Shown: in pieces, positions 1 to 8,468 of the stretch | Layout of the letters: the number at the start of each line of letters is the position of its first letter | How positions within the stretch are numbered: position 1 is the stretch's first letter | Source: TMP-86 sp964247385 | GTDB taxonomy: Bacteria > Pseudomonadota > Gammaproteobacteria > Steroidobacterales > Steroidobacteraceae | DNA: 64,000 nt | Assembly (NCBI GenBank): GCA_964247385.1 | Contig: CAXTUB010000012.1 | Coordinates: forward strand, 19,913-83,912 | Direction of reading: 5' to 3' | Made by a program: the position numbers and the translations under genes | The notes under the pieces: generated by a model | Told to the model about the DNA's origin: nothing | Database searches by the model: none | The model's input: only the letters and a program-made list of their open reading frames with translations

Positions 1-711
1 GCGCTGCGATTCGGCAATGCAGGAGCTCGGCTCGTACTTGCGAACCGCACGATCGAAGAAGCAGATCGAATTGCCCATCAGTTGTCTCGGTTGGGCATCG
101 AGGTGCGCACCGTGCCCTTCAAAGCAGATCCACTGAGTGCGCGGCAAACTGTGGAGTCAGCAGTCAAGGCGTTCGGAACGCTCGACATCCTGCTGCACAA
201 TGCGGGTGGATGTCCCTGGATGAGTCTGGATGACTTGACCCCGGAGATTCTCAACGACACCCTGGCGGTCAATCTAGGGTCTTGCTTCTGGTTGACGCAA
301 GCGGTCTTGCCTCACCTTCGCGCACGCGGCCAAGGACGCATTCTGTTCACTTCTTCGATCACGGGCCCACGCGTCGCGATGATCAATGCAGCCCACTATG
401 CGGCTGCCAAGGCGGGCGTCAACGGATTCATTCGCGCCGCTGCAATGGAACTGGCGCGCGATCGCATCACGGTCAACGGCGTGGAACCGGGGTTCGTGGC
501 GAAAGGCCGCGGGCGTTTGAGCCAAGAGGATGTTCGAGCGCAGATCGAGCGCTACATCCCTCTAGGGCGAATGGGGGCCGCCGGTGACGTCGCGGCCGCA
601 TTTCTCTTCCTTGCCAGTGAAGAAGCAAGCTGGATCACCGGCCAAACCCTGGTCGTAGACGGGGGCAGTACGTTGCCCGACAGCGGCTACGCGATGCAAG
701 AGCAGTGGTGA
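1..711 (+). CDS. SDR family oxidoreductase (5' end outside window)
   Basis: Classical short-chain dehydrogenase/reductase, expected to use NAD(P)H on an alcohol or ketone. The frame is open from base 1, and the first 27 codons still read like the early Rossmann fold, so the start and the first glycine-rich turn lie before the window. An internal TTG at 82 is not the real start. Visible landmarks, counted from base 1, are NAGG near residues 67-70 and the catalytic Ser119, Tyr133 and Lys137. The end runs G-Q-T-L-V-V-D-G-G, typical of FabG-like SDRs. The stop overlaps the next SDR region by a few bases, so the two are probably one transcript. Substrate unknown. Confidence 0.9.
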   Translation, partial: ALRFGNAGARLVLANRTIEEADRIAHQLSRLGIEVRTVPFKADPLSARQTVESAVKAFGTLDILLHNAGGCPWMSLDDLTPEILNDTLAVNLGSCFWLTQAVLPHLRARGQGRILFTSSITGPRVAMINAAHYAAAKAGVNGFIRAAAMELARDRITVNGVEPGFVAKGRGRLSQEDVRAQIERYIPLGRMGAAGDVAAAFLFLASEEASWITGQTLVVDGGSTLPDSGYAMQEQW

Positions 712-713
712 GC

Positions 714-1511
714 ATGCAAGTCGACAAAGCACAGCGTCGCCTGGAGACCCGAGGAGCCATTGTCGTCGGCGGCGCCACCGGCATTGGCGCGGCAACCGTA
801 CGACGTTTACGGCAGGAGGGCGCCGCGGTCTTGGTTGCGGGCCTTTCGACTGATCCCTTGAGCCAAGTGGCTGCGGAAACGGGAGCTCTTCCCGTCGTGT
901 GTGATGTGACTGATGAAGCTCAGGTGCGCAATCTAGCGCAGCTTGCAGCGCAGCGTCTGCAAAGCATCGACATCCTGGTCAATGCCGCTGGCATCGTCAT
1001 TGCAGACGATGCCGCATCGATTGAAGATCGACACTGGGCCAAAACAATGGATGTCAATTTGACCGGGACGATGCGGGTCTGCCGCGCATTGATTCCTGCC
1101 ATGGCACGTCGCGGCGCCGGCGCTATCGTGAACATTGCGTCGGTCGCCGCATTCAATGCGACCTCCGGCTCGGCCTCGTATGCGGCGAGCAAAGCGGGAG
1201 TGATCGCCCTGACTCGGTCCATTGCGAACCGATACGGGGAGCAGGGCATTCGTGCCAATTGCATCTGCCCGGGTTGGGTGCGCACTCCAATGAGCACACA
1301 AGAAATGGCGGAGCGGGCTCAAGCGGCGGGGACGACTCTGGATCATGAATTTGCCCAGGTGGCGGCCCGTAACGCGCTGCAAAGAGTGGCGGAACCTGAC
1401 GAGATCGCCTCGGTAGTCGTCTTCCTCGCATCTTCGGATGCCAGTTTTATGACGGGAGCCACCCTCATCGTGGATGGTGGAGCACGCACGCCCGCGGCAG
1501 CCAAGGCCTAG
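714..1511 (+). CDS. SDR family oxidoreductase
   Basis: Second short-chain dehydrogenase, 265 residues from ATG 714. In-frame GTG codons at 705 and 708 overlap the upstream stop and are alternative starts. The cofactor motif GGATGIG is at about residues 19-25, NAAG follows near 90, and the catalytic triad is Ser143, Tyr156 and Lys160. The C-terminus G-A-T-L-I-V-D-G-G is standard for FabG-like members. It lies 2 bp after the first SDR and converges on the E1 gene 13 bp away. Two coupled SDRs next to a receptor and a 2-oxoacid dehydrogenase E1 suggest catabolism of an alicyclic or terpenoid-like compound, which is inference only. Confidence 0.88.
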   Translation: MQVDKAQRRLETRGAIVVGGATGIGAATVRRLRQEGAAVLVAGLSTDPLSQVAAETGALPVVCDVTDEAQVRNLAQLAAQRLQSIDILVNAAGIVIADDAASIEDRHWAKTMDVNLTGTMRVCRALIPAMARRGAGAIVNIASVAAFNATSGSASYAASKAGVIALTRSIANRYGEQGIRANCICPGWVRTPMSTQEMAERAQAAGTTLDHEFAQVAARNALQRVAEPDEIASVVVFLASSDASFMTGATLIVDGGARTPAAAKA

Positions 1512-1524
1512 CATCAGGTCGCCA

Positions 1525-4206
1525 TCAAACCGTCCAAGGGGCAGCCCTATTCACCTCGATCGAGTATCGATCTAGAGCTTTCGCCAAAACGTCGCGATCT
1601 AATTGCTGACTGTCCGCAAGACTTGACAAGGCTGCGATGGCGATGTGTTTTTGATCGACCTCAAAAAAGTCGCGCAGCGCAGCCCGCGTGTCACTGCGGC
1701 CAAAACCATCGGTGCCGAGCGCTGTGAACGGCGCTCGCACGTATGCAGCAATGAGCTCAGGATAGGCTCGGACGTAGTCCGATGCTGCGATCACCGGCGC
1801 GCTGCCAGGCAATAAACGCCTGAGATGGCTGACCGTTGGCGGCGCGAGAGGATGGTGACGGTTACTGCGCTCCGCCGCTCGCGCGTCCCGCGCTAGCTCG
1901 CTGAAACTGGTTACGCTGTAGATCTCACTCGCTATGCCAAAATCCTCGATTAGCAGATCAGCGGCGCCGATGACCTCTCTCAAAATGCATCCCGAGCCCA
2001 TCAGCCTGACACGACATGCGGAGTCCGACGGTCCGCGAGTGCTGAGACGGTACATGCCCTTGATGATGTCGGACTCGCTGCCCGGTGTTAAGGAGGGCTG
2101 CTCAAAGTTCTCGTTCATTACAGTCACATAGTAGAATTCGTCGCGCTGCGACTCCATTAACGCGCGCATTCCGTAATCCAAGATCACTGCAAGCTCACAG
2201 GCGTAGGCCGGGTCATATGCGCGGCAATTGGGAACCGTGGCTGCTATCACGTGACTGCTGCCGTCCTGGTGCTGCAGACCCTCGCCGCCCAGAGTCGTGC
2301 GGCCTGCCGTGGCGCCGAGCAAAAACCCTCTCGAGCGTTGATCAGCTGCAGCCCAAATCAAGTCGCCGACTCTTTGAAAGCCGAACATCGAGTAATAAAT
2401 GTAGAAAGGCAGCATGGCCACCCCATGCACGCTGTAGGAGGTCGCTGCGCTTACCCAAGAGGACAAAGCGCCAGCTTCATTAATGCCTTCCTCGAGCAGT
2501 TGTCCGGACTTGCTTTCTCGATAGGCAAGCATCGATTTCGCATCTTCGGGCTCGTATAGCTGCCCAAGCGGCGAATAGATGCCGATCTGCCTGAACAGAT
2601 TGTCCATGCCAAAGGTACGTGCTTCATCCGCCACGATGGGCACGATCCTTGGGCCCAGCGTCTTATCGCGCAAGAGCGCTCCCAACATGCGCGCCGCCGC
2701 CATGGTCGTGGACATCGACTTGTTTTCAGAAGCAATGGCAAATCTTGCGTAGCTGTCGAGAGGTGGTACGGCAACCGCTTCAGCCACGCTGCTCCGAACT
2801 GGCATGTTGCCGCCAAGCGCTGCGCGCCTCTCCAACAGGTAAGACATTTCCGCGCTGTCCACAGGCGGCTTATAGAATTCGAGCGCATCGACTGCTGCAT
2901 CTGAGATTGGCAGGCGGAAGCGGTCTCGAAAAGCTCTGAGCGCAACGATGTCCAATTTCTTTGATTGATGCGACTTCATTCGCGATTCGCCGGCGTCGCC
3001 CATCCCATAACCTTTCTTCGTCTTGACAAGGACGACGCTTGGCTTCCCCTTGTGCGCACGCGCGGCGGCAAATCCTGCGTAAAGCTTTCGCAAGTCGTGA
3101 CCGCCACGCTTCAGCGCATTGATTTCCGCGTCGGTCATATGCTCGACCAGAGCATTCAACTTCGGATCGAGCGCAAAAAAGTTCGCTCGATTGTAATCTC
3201 CGTCTTTGGCGCCCAAGTTTTGATATTGACCGTCAACGGTCTCGGCGAATCGTCGCAGCAATACGTTCTCGGTGTCACGGGTGAAAAGAGCGTCCCAATC
3301 GGAGCCCCAGAGCACCTTGATCGCATTCCAGCCGGCACCGACGAAAAGAGCTTCGAGCTCTTGGATGATCTGGCCGTTGCCGCGTACCGGACCGTCCAAC
3401 CGCTGCAAGTTGCAGTTGATGATGAATGTCAGATTGTCCAAGCCCTCGCGTGACGCGAGTGTCAAAGCGCCGATGGATTCGGGCTCGTCCATCTCGCCAT
3501 CGCCAAACACTCCCCACACATGACGGTCTGAAGCCGGGAGCAGCTCGCGATTTTCCAGATAGCGCAGAAAACGCGCTTGATAAATCGAGTTGATCGGACC
3601 AATTCCCATCGAGCCCGTGGGAAACTGCCAAAAGTCGGGCATCAGCCAAGGATGTGGATAAGAACAAAGCCCACCGCCATTCACCTCTTGCCGGAAGTGG
3701 GCGAGCTGGCCTTCGTCGAGCCGACCTTCCAAAAACGCACGGGCGTAAATTCCAGGCGCCGAGTGTGGCTGAAAGAAAACCAAGTCTCCCTTCTGCCCCT
3801 CGAGCCCTGCGTGAAAAAAGTGATTGAACCCTACTTCGAAAATCTCCGCGGCTGAAGCGTAGCTCGCGATGTGGCCGCCTAATTCTCCATAGGCTGAGTT
3901 CGCTCTGACCACCATGGCAAGCGCGTTCCACCGCATAATCGAAGTGAGCCGCTCCTCCAACTCCATATTGCCCGGATACGCTCCCTGATTTTCGAGGGGT
4001 ATCGTATTCCGGTAGGCGGAGTAGGGCGGCGTCGACACGCGCCTGCCGCGACGGCGCAGTCGTTCGTCGAGCTCATGGAGCAAATGCTCGGCGCGATCCA
4101 AGCCATCTTCTCTGACCACGCTGTCGATGGACTCGATCCACTCGCGAGTTTGGTGCGGATCTAAATCGGCCTCATGCTTGCCATGTGGATCTCCGTTTGA
4201 TTTCAT
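1525..4206 (-). CDS. pyruvate dehydrogenase E1-type protein (homodimeric), orphan paralogue
   Basis: Full-length (893 residues) homodimeric 2-oxoacid dehydrogenase E1, the thiamine-diphosphate decarboxylase of the pyruvate dehydrogenase complex. The ThDP/Mg signature G-D-G-E-M-D-E-P-E begins at about residue 235 and N-C-N-L-Q-R-L-D-G-P at 264. It resembles the main aceE (56277-58946) along its whole length but differs at Q-P-H-S-A-P-G (about 146-152), where the housekeeping copy has Q-G-H-S-S-P-G. No E2 or E3 gene is nearby, so it must borrow them or act alone. ATG 4206 has AGG six bases upstream. A relative, Pseudomonas MdeB, is known to use 2-oxobutyrate, so the substrate may not be pyruvate. 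Gene family is clear; role is uncertain. Confidence 0.88.
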   Translation of the reverse strand: MKSNGDPHGKHEADLDPHQTREWIESIDSVVREDGLDRAEHLLHELDERLRRRGRRVSTPPYSAYRNTIPLENQGAYPGNMELEERLTSIMRWNALAMVVRANSAYGELGGHIASYASAAEIFEVGFNHFFHAGLEGQKGDLVFFQPHSAPGIYARAFLEGRLDEGQLAHFRQEVNGGGLCSYPHPWLMPDFWQFPTGSMGIGPINSIYQARFLRYLENRELLPASDRHVWGVFGDGEMDEPESIGALTLASREGLDNLTFIINCNLQRLDGPVRGNGQIIQELEALFVGAGWNAIKVLWGSDWDALFTRDTENVLLRRFAETVDGQYQNLGAKDGDYNRANFFALDPKLNALVEHMTDAEINALKRGGHDLRKLYAGFAAARAHKGKPSVVLVKTKKGYGMGDAGESRMKSHQSKKLDIVALRAFRDRFRLPISDAAVDALEFYKPPVDSAEMSYLLERRAALGGNMPVRSSVAEAVAVPPLDSYARFAIASENKSMSTTMAAARMLGALLRDKTLGPRIVPIVADEARTFGMDNLFRQIGIYSPLGQLYEPEDAKSMLAYRESKSGQLLEEGINEAGALSSWVSAATSYSVHGVAMLPFYIYYSMFGFQRVGDLIWAAADQRSRGFLLGATAGRTTLGGEGLQHQDGSSHVIAATVPNCRAYDPAYACELAVILDYGMRALMESQRDEFYYVTVMNENFEQPSLTPGSESDIIKGMYRLSTRGPSDSACRVRLMGSGCILREVIGAADLLIEDFGIASEIYSVTSFSELARDARAAERSNRHHPLAPPTVSHLRRLLPGSAPVIAASDYVRAYPELIAAYVRAPFTALGTDGFGRSDTRAALRDFFEVDQKHIAIAALSSLADSQQLDRDVLAKALDRYSIEVNRAAPWTV

Positions 4207-4404
4207 AGCAACCTGGACGTCTTAATTCCGTAGCATCGTAGTGCGTACACCTGAGCGCCTGCAGTTGTGCAGCCGAGAAGATTAAACGTCGCTTGCATTC
4301 CGTTGACAGAGCCAATCGATTGGATGCAGCCGGTCGATCGATTCGCTGGATAATCCGAATTGTCTTGTTAGGAGCTTACTCGAAAAACATGGCTCTGGTG
4401 CTGA
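4207..4404. promoter_or_regulatory. intergenic region upstream of E1 paralogue with palindrome at 4312-4323
   Basis: About 200 bp between the start of the E1-like gene and the end of the MarR gene. It holds the perfect 12-bp palindrome CCAATCGATTGG at 4312-4323, followed closely by the CGATCG-rich stretch at 4333-4343. Its place upstream of the E1-like gene fits an operator, for example for the neighbouring MarR protein, but no clean promoter could be assigned. Short AT/CG palindromes also occur by chance, so the call is tentative. Confidence 0.35.
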
Positions 4405-4932
4405 TCAGCTCTCCAAGCTACGCTTCATCAACTTATTGAGAATGACGTCAAACTGCTTGTGTTCTTCGTCATCCAAAGCTTCGAGGTACCAGGCCTCGCA
4501 CTCCGCAGCTTGCGGCAAAATATCCGCACACATTTTGACGCCATCCGCCGTAAGCGCCATGATCAACCGGCGCCCGTCGTTCGGGTCGTCGCTCGAAGTA
4601 ATCAAGCCCAGATCAACAAGCCGGCGCTGGGCACGCGACACGCGCGCCTTGTCCATGCTGGTGCGCTCGACCACCTCGTTGAATACCAGATCGTCGTAAG
4701 CGTACAGCGCCATCATGATGCGCCACTCCGGGACCTGAATGTTGTACTTGGTCTCGAAAAGCCTGCCGATGGATTGGGAGACTCGGTTGGCCACCACGGC
4801 GAGCTTGTAGGGAATGAAATCTTCTAACTTTCCGATTGGGCCCAGTGTCGCACGTGCCACCGTGGGCCGGATGGACGCGCGACGCGAAGAGTTCTTCGAG
4901 CCTTGCGCAGTTTTACGATTTGAAATACCCAT
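4405..4932 (-). CDS. MarR family transcriptional regulator
   Basis: 175-residue winged-helix regulator of the MarR family. After a basic 25-residue N-terminal extension it has the MarR dimerisation helix, then helix-turn-helix and wing (about residues 70-130) with V-P-E-W-R-I-M, a D-K-A-R-V-S-R-A recognition helix and D-P-N-D-G-R-R wing. Such proteins usually repress neighbouring catabolic or transport genes and release DNA on binding an aromatic or lipophilic ligand. It is divergent from the TonB-dependent receptor, whose promoter overlaps an inverted repeat at 5201-5222, and lies upstream of the E1-like gene. Control of both neighbours is likely but inferred. Confidence 0.88.
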   Translation of the reverse strand: MGISNRKTAQGSKNSSRRASIRPTVARATLGPIGKLEDFIPYKLAVVANRVSQSIGRLFETKYNIQVPEWRIMMALYAYDDLVFNEVVERTSMDKARVSRAQRRLVDLGLITSSDDPNDGRRLIMALTADGVKMCADILPQAAECEAWYLEALDDEEHKQFDVILNKLMKRSLES

Positions 4933-5200
4933 GGTTACGCGAAAAGATATTCCTGCAGCCGCAACTGCCCTCTGATTCGGCCTTGCCCGAACACAGACTC
5001 ATCTAAGCCCATAAAAATTTGGAGGTCAATCATCGGCACGTCTCCGCGCTAAATGACGAAGTTCATGGCCGGAACACCAAGAAATGCCGTTGAGGATTGA
5101 TGCTATTTCGCCGAGCGATGGATGGATCGATCGGAGATTGGATTTCGGAGGCTCTTCGCTCGCACGGTCGTCGACACGAGACGTGACCATCTGCGTCTTA

Positions 5201-5236
5201 TCGTTTGTTGACAACGAAACGAGCTTGCCCTAATAC
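5201..5236 (+). promoter_or_regulatory. sigma70 promoter with overlapping inverted-repeat operator, TonB receptor gene
   Basis: TTGACA at 5208-5213 and TAATAC at 5231-5236 are separated by exactly 17 bp, an excellent sigma70 promoter about 75 bp upstream of the receptor ATG at 5313. The -35 box lies inside an inverted repeat: arm TCGTTTGTTG (5201-5210) and arm CAACGAAACGA (5212-5222) pair with a single bulged base. A protein bound there would block RNA polymerase. The divergent MarR protein (4405-4932) is the obvious candidate. Confidence 0.65.
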
Positions 5237-5312
5237 TACTGACTGCCTGATTACGGGCGCCCGTAGCGCTGCAATGGCGTCGCGGATTCAAATCACGCAA
5301 TGGGGATTGCGC

Positions 5313-7535
5313 ATGAACTCAAGCCAAAAACTGATTTGCTTTGTTGCCTTTTCTGCGATTGCCGAGGTATCGGTCGCGCAGGAGAGCGAGGCCTTACAGG
5401 AAATCGTGGTCACCGCGCAAAAGCGCGAGCAAAGTCTTCAAACCGTGGGCACGTCGATCACCGCATTCGATGGCTCTTCATTGCGAAACCTGGGTATCAC
5501 CGGAGTCTCCGAGCTAGCCAATCAGACTCCGGGCATGCAGTTCAACCAGTACGGCGCGACGGTCACGGTTTATAACCTACGCGGAGTATCCCAAAACGAT
5601 TTCAGCGATCATCAGGAGGCGCCGATCGCAGCTTATTCCGATGAAGCGTACGTCGCTTCGATGGGTGCGTTGGCCGGCTCCATCTACGACATCCAACGGG
5701 TCGAGATCTTGCGAGGCCCGCAGGGCACGCTCTTCGGCCGCAATGCAACCGGCGGCCTCATTCATTACATCAGCGTGAAACCAACGTTCGATCGCAATGG
5801 TTTCGTGTCAGCGACGTTCGGTAATTACGGCCTGAAGCAAAGCGAAGGCGCTCTCAATACCCCAATCAACGACCAGCTATCCATTCGAACCTCGTTCTCG
5901 ACTGTCTATCATCAAGGTTATGTCGAAAATCAAATTGGGCATGATGCCGATGATCAAAATCAAATCGCGGGCCGCGTGCAGTTGTTGTACAAGCCAAACG
6001 ACAGCTCCGAGTATCTATTGAAACTCCACGCCATAAATAACAGCCACGAGACCTCCGGATTTTATTCCTGGGCGGCTTCCAGCCAGGACGCGACGGGACG
6101 CGGCGTCTTCAATGACGGCAATACACCGCCTCCTTTTTGCATTGCGGCGAGCTGCCCGCTAGGAAGTGATCCGTTCGGCTACAAAAATCCGAACACCAGC
6201 CCATTCGTCCAGTCGTATGATCGGCGGGGCATTTTCAACCGAACGGTCTACGGAGCGACCCTCCATGCAAAGTGGGACTTCGATCGTTTCGCGCTGACGT
6301 CGGTTACAGATTATCTTCACTTGCAGAAGCGGTACGGCGAAGATTCGGATACTTCGCCCAATCCAGTCTTCAATTACGACACCCTGCAGCACTATCATCA
6401 GTTCGCGCAAGAGCTGCGTCTCAACGGCCAAACGGGCGCGCTGAAGTGGATCACCGGACTTTACTTTTTGGATTATCGCAGCCGTGACGGAGAATACGTC
6501 ACCTTTCCAGATGTCTACGGCGGTCCCACGAACGCCAACTTTCTCTTGAAGACTCAGTCTGAGTCGGCGTTTGGTCAGGTGGAGTACGATCTCAACGATC
6601 ACTGGACGGGAATCTTCGGCCTTCGATATACGAACGATCAAAAGTCTTTTGACTATCAATATTTCGCGGGCTCGCCTGTGCCTGTGTTCGATTACCGTCC
6701 CGGCACGACGCGAGATGCGGATGTTTCGTTTGCGAACGTGACGGCAAAAGCTGAGCTTGATTACAAATTCAATCAAGATTCGATGCTGTACGGAAGCGTC
6801 AACCGAGGCGCCAAAGGCGGTGGATGGTCAGCGCCCAGTAACTCGGTCTCGCAGGACAATATCAATAGCCTGCGCTTCAAGCAGGAAACGCTCACGAGCT
6901 ACGAGTTGGGGGAGAAGCTGACGTTCTGGGACGGGCGGGCGCGAGTCAACAGCGCAATCTTTTATTACGACTACCGCAACTATCAGGGCTTCTTCTTGCA
7001 GGGTGTAACCCAGGTCGTCAAGAACGTCGACGCGACGGTGAAAGGCGCGGAAGTCGAGTTCGCCTTGCGGCCGACCAGAGCATTGAACTTGCAGCTGGGC
7101 TTGTCTCATTTGGAAACCGCTGCCAAGAACGTGCCCTTGCCTTTGCCAGCGGGCTCTCCCCCCGAATTCACTAGAACGGAGATGCCGCAGGCTCCGAAGT
7201 GGTCTGTCAATGCCGAGGCTCGGTATGAGCAGGATATTCCCACGGGGTCGATTGCGATCGAGGCGGACACAAAGTGGAACGCGCATCAATATATGGAGCT
7301 CGTGAACGCTCCAGTTGACTTCGAGCGCTCGTATGCCGTTACGAACGCGCGGCTGACTTATATGCATGAGTCTGGCCGCTGGGACATCGCGGCGTGGGTC
7401 AAGAATCTAGCGAATCGGGAATACCGCGTTTACAATCTCGATCTGTCCGCGCTCGGCTTCAATCAGGGGGCCTATTCGCCGCCGCGAACCTACGGGATGA
7501 GTTTCGAATATCGCTGGGGTTCGGGCTCTCGCTGA
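5313..7535 (+). CDS. TonB-dependent outer-membrane receptor
   Basis: 740-residue outer-membrane receptor that would import a ligand using TonB energy. ATG 5313 is chosen because it begins a good signal peptide (hydrophobic to about residue 22, ending V-A-Q); the longer frame from TTG 5205 would include the promoter. Just after the signal is E-I-V-V-T-A-Q-K-R-E-Q, the plug start typical of the sphingomonad-type receptor family, then V-E-I-L-R-G-P-Q-G-T-L-F-G-R-N in the plug and a long beta barrel with alternating aromatic residues. No siderophore genes are near; the catabolic neighbours suggest a carbon-source ligand. The MarR gene is divergent. Confidence 0.92.
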   Translation: MNSSQKLICFVAFSAIAEVSVAQESEALQEIVVTAQKREQSLQTVGTSITAFDGSSLRNLGITGVSELANQTPGMQFNQYGATVTVYNLRGVSQNDFSDHQEAPIAAYSDEAYVASMGALAGSIYDIQRVEILRGPQGTLFGRNATGGLIHYISVKPTFDRNGFVSATFGNYGLKQSEGALNTPINDQLSIRTSFSTVYHQGYVENQIGHDADDQNQIAGRVQLLYKPNDSSEYLLKLHAINNSHETSGFYSWAASSQDATGRGVFNDGNTPPPFCIAASCPLGSDPFGYKNPNTSPFVQSYDRRGIFNRTVYGATLHAKWDFDRFALTSVTDYLHLQKRYGEDSDTSPNPVFNYDTLQHYHQFAQELRLNGQTGALKWITGLYFLDYRSRDGEYVTFPDVYGGPTNANFLLKTQSESAFGQVEYDLNDHWTGIFGLRYTNDQKSFDYQYFAGSPVPVFDYRPGTTRDADVSFANVTAKAELDYKFNQDSMLYGSVNRGAKGGGWSAPSNSVSQDNINSLRFKQETLTSYELGEKLTFWDGRARVNSAIFYYDYRNYQGFFLQGVTQVVKNVDATVKGAEVEFALRPTRALNLQLGLSHLETAAKNVPLPLPAGSPPEFTRTEMPQAPKWSVNAEARYEQDIPTGSIAIEADTKWNAHQYMELVNAPVDFERSYAVTNARLTYMHESGRWDIAAWVKNLANREYRVYNLDLSALGFNQGAYSPPRTYGMSFEYRWGSGSR

Positions 7536-7578
7536 GGCGCGCTCATCGCAGACGGCCTGAACGGACTTTTGCAAACGG

Positions 7579-7598
7579 TCGCTGGCGGCTGCCAGCGA
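7579..7598. terminator. hairpin after TonB receptor gene
   Basis: Perfect 8-bp inverted repeat TCGCTGGC / GCCAGCGA with a 4-nt loop, 44 bp after the receptor stop. There is no clear T-run, so it may be a weak or factor-dependent terminator or an mRNA-stabilising hairpin. The remaining intergenic bases to 7752 show a further short repeat, GCCGCA / TGCGGC near 7661-7683, and no gene. Confidence 0.4.
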
Positions 7599-7752
7599 TC
7601 GAGTTAACGCGCTCTTGACCGATGGTCGGCGCGCCGCACCTCTAAACTAGGAGCTCCCAGCCGCACTTGCGTTTGAATGCGGCCTCGTGCGGCAGATCGA
7701 GGCTACAATGCTCTAAATCAGTGGACGACGAGCATTTGCGGCTGGAGATGAA

Positions 7753-8424
7753 TTGCCAACGGCTTTAGTCAAGAGTGAAGCTGCACGATCGGGGGGGCAT
7801 CGTGCAGCCAGTGCAACAGAAGGCGCGACGCGCATATTGCGCGCCGCCATCAAACTGTTTATTCGAGATGGGGGGGCGGCGTTCTCGGCACGCGGAGTCG
7901 CCAAAGAAGCTGGCTTGAGTTTAGGCGCCGTGCAACACTTTTACCCCACCAAGGATCGCCTGCTTGCCGCCATGCTCGAACAGATATTGGCGGATTACTC
8001 TGAGAACTATCGAAAGGCTTCGGCGCATTTGCCGTTCAACGGCGAGGCGCGCTTGCTTGCGGCCATTGATTTTTTGATCGCCGATGCCTGGAAGCCAGAC
8101 ACCCGACGGTTCTTCTTCAATTTGTATGCCCTGAGCTGCCACAATGCGTTCGCCGCGCGTTGCATGAATGAGCTATTTGCCCATCATCGCCGCCGCATTG
8201 CCGCCTATTTGGGCGCTGCACGACCGCATCTCACCGAAGATGAATGTTTTGACTTGGCGCTGGCGGTCAGCGCGCTCCTCGATGGCCTGATGGTTTTCAC
8301 GGCTCCTGGTGCGAAGAGCGTGGATTCGCGTGAGCGGCTGTCAGATATCACTAAAAAAGCCGTGCTGAGCATTTTAGGCTCTCGTCCCGGCTCTGATCAC
8401 TTGGCTCGAGGTGCCGCCCAGTAG
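7753..8424 (+). CDS. TetR family transcriptional regulator
   Basis: 223-residue TetR-type regulator. The N-terminal DNA-binding domain spans about residues 25-75, with I-L-R-A-A-I-K-L-F then G-V-A-K-E-A-G-L-S-L-G-A-V-Q-H-F-Y-P-T-K, the usual HTH and following helix. The rest is an all-helical ligand-binding domain. TTG 7753 is the first start in frame; the nearby ATG at 7748 is in another frame and stops after six codons. It stands alone between the receptor gene and the convergent LysR gene, so its target is not evident. Confidence 0.85.
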   Translation: MPTALVKSEAARSGGHRAASATEGATRILRAAIKLFIRDGGAAFSARGVAKEAGLSLGAVQHFYPTKDRLLAAMLEQILADYSENYRKASAHLPFNGEARLLAAIDFLIADAWKPDTRRFFFNLYALSCHNAFAARCMNELFAHHRRRIAAYLGAARPHLTEDECFDLALAVSALLDGLMVFTAPGAKSVDSRERLSDITKKAVLSILGSRPGSDHLARGAAQ

Positions 8425-8468
8425 GCCGCAGGACCGGCCGCCTCGACTGGTTCTCGAGAGTTGGTCGT

